From Galdieria sulphuraria (Eukaryota > Rhodophyta > Bangiophyceae > Galdieriales > Galdieriaceae), in NCBI RefSeq assembly GCF_000341285.1, contig NW_005178408.1, positions 1-55,687 of the forward strand: a stretch of DNA of 55,687 nucleotides, read 5' to 3'. The position numbers and the translations under genes are program-made. Below the pieces are notes generated by a model that was not told the DNA's origin, did no database searches, and was given only the letters and a program-made list of their open reading frames with translations. Numbering within the stretch: position 1 is the first letter of the stretch; each line of letters opens with the position of its first letter. Positions 55,282 through 55,687 of the stretch are shown piece after piece.

Positions 55282-55687
55282 TCAGAATTTCATATCTCTA
55301 GGTCTCATCCATATATCATGAATATCCACTAAACTAGGACAAGATAATATATAAACAATGCTATCTGCAATATCTTTGGGTTCCAAACACTTCATCGATC
55401 GATACAAATTATTGGCAAACTCTTCACCTCCCACGTGGACATAAAATTCTGTTTCAACATGTCCAGGACTAACCATAGCTACTCGAATATTGGAATGGGC
55501 TTCTCTCAGTTCCTGACGAAGACAGTCTCCCAACATCTTGACTGCTGCTTTTGTAGCGGAATAGAAAGACAAGGCAATAGGACGATGAGCTGCCATGGAA
55601 CTTAGGTGAATAATTATACCATCATCGACATTTCTTCTTTTCATGTCTTGAATAACTTCTCTGGTAAGAATAGATAGTGCCAATACA
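55282..55687 (-). CDS. Short-chain dehydrogenase/reductase (partial, 5' end outside the window)
   Basis: The C-terminal ~135 residues of a classical SDR are present and the frame is still open at the window edge. IIHLSSMAAHRP gives the catalytic Ser strand, FYSATKAAV holds the YxxxK catalytic pair, and RVAMVSPGHVETEFY is the usual P-G-x-V-x-T element after the active site. The nucleotide-binding TGxxxGxG end would lie beyond 55687. The pattern is closest to the clade of cytosolic NADP-dependent SDRs such as DHRS11/YdfG, but the substrate is unknown. It is convergent with phosphofructokinase. Confidence 0.9.
   Translation of the reverse strand, partial: VLALSILTREVIQDMKRRNVDDGIIIHLSSMAAHRPIALSFYSATKAAVKMLGDCLRQELREAHSNIRVAMVSPGHVETEFYVHVGGEEFANNLYRSMKCLEPKDIADSIVYILSCPSLVDIHDIWMRPRDMKF

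Overview
The window looks like nuclear DNA of a unicellular red alga, most likely Galdieria or a close cyanidiophycean relative. The evidence is indirect: AT-rich DNA, very short spliceosomal introns (about 45-70 bases, GTAAGT/GTGAGT donors, one exact TACTAAC branch site), genes packed on both strands, and a gene set mixing plant-type proteins (plant-type ATP phosphofructokinase, PAM71/GDT1-type transporter, GPAT9, single-domain rhodanese) with ordinary eukaryotic ones. The species is an inference.

There are two zones. Positions 1-17.2 kb are gene-poor and accessory in character. This zone holds one large intact P-loop NTPase gene with a C-terminal SAM-like segment (342-2831), a PrsW-type intramembrane protease (11198-12109), a divergent small secreted cysteine-rich protein (12269-12670), and several decayed loci. 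One decayed locus is a partial second copy of the PrsW gene in which both putative catalytic histidines have become tyrosines. Positions 17.2-55.7 kb are gene-dense and housekeeping. In order they are: a TMCO4/DUF726 hydrolase carrying an Hsp70 substrate-binding domain and an IQ motif, ALG12, a GNAT acetyltransferase, a GPAT9-type acyltransferase, a small heat-shock protein with an upstream heat-shock element, tRNA-Leu(CAG), a RAD51AP1-like protein, an unknown protein, CSN7, Miro, CENP-C, an OCH1-like glycosyltransferase, an RNase III-dsRBD-acyl-CoA dehydrogenase fusion, DPH6, a coiled-coil protein, a GDT1-type transporter, a Prp40-like splicing factor, an aromatic amino-acid permease, glycerol kinase, an unknown protein, spermidine synthase, rhodanese, phosphofructokinase, and the 3' part of a short-chain dehydrogenase.

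Most exon joins were derived by hand. Each spliced model has a total length divisible by three and restores a conserved protein sequence across the junction. Some genes fall into themes: glycerol and lipid metabolism (glycerol kinase, GPAT9), glycan assembly (ALG12, OCH1-like), and chromosome biology (RAD51AP1-like, CENP-C). The last two share an identical 13-base E2F-like site (TTTGGCGGGCAAA) in the same orientation about 65-90 bases upstream of their start codons. A palindromic E2F-like site lies about 95 bases upstream of the unknown coiled-coil gene.

The most unusual items are the two apparent gene fusions (TMCO4-Hsp70 SBD-IQ, and RNase III-dsRBD-acyl-CoA dehydrogenase), the shared E2F-like sites, and the PrsW/secreted-peptide locus with its dead paralogue. 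No CRISPR array, rRNA gene, insertion sequence or recognisable retroelement was seen.
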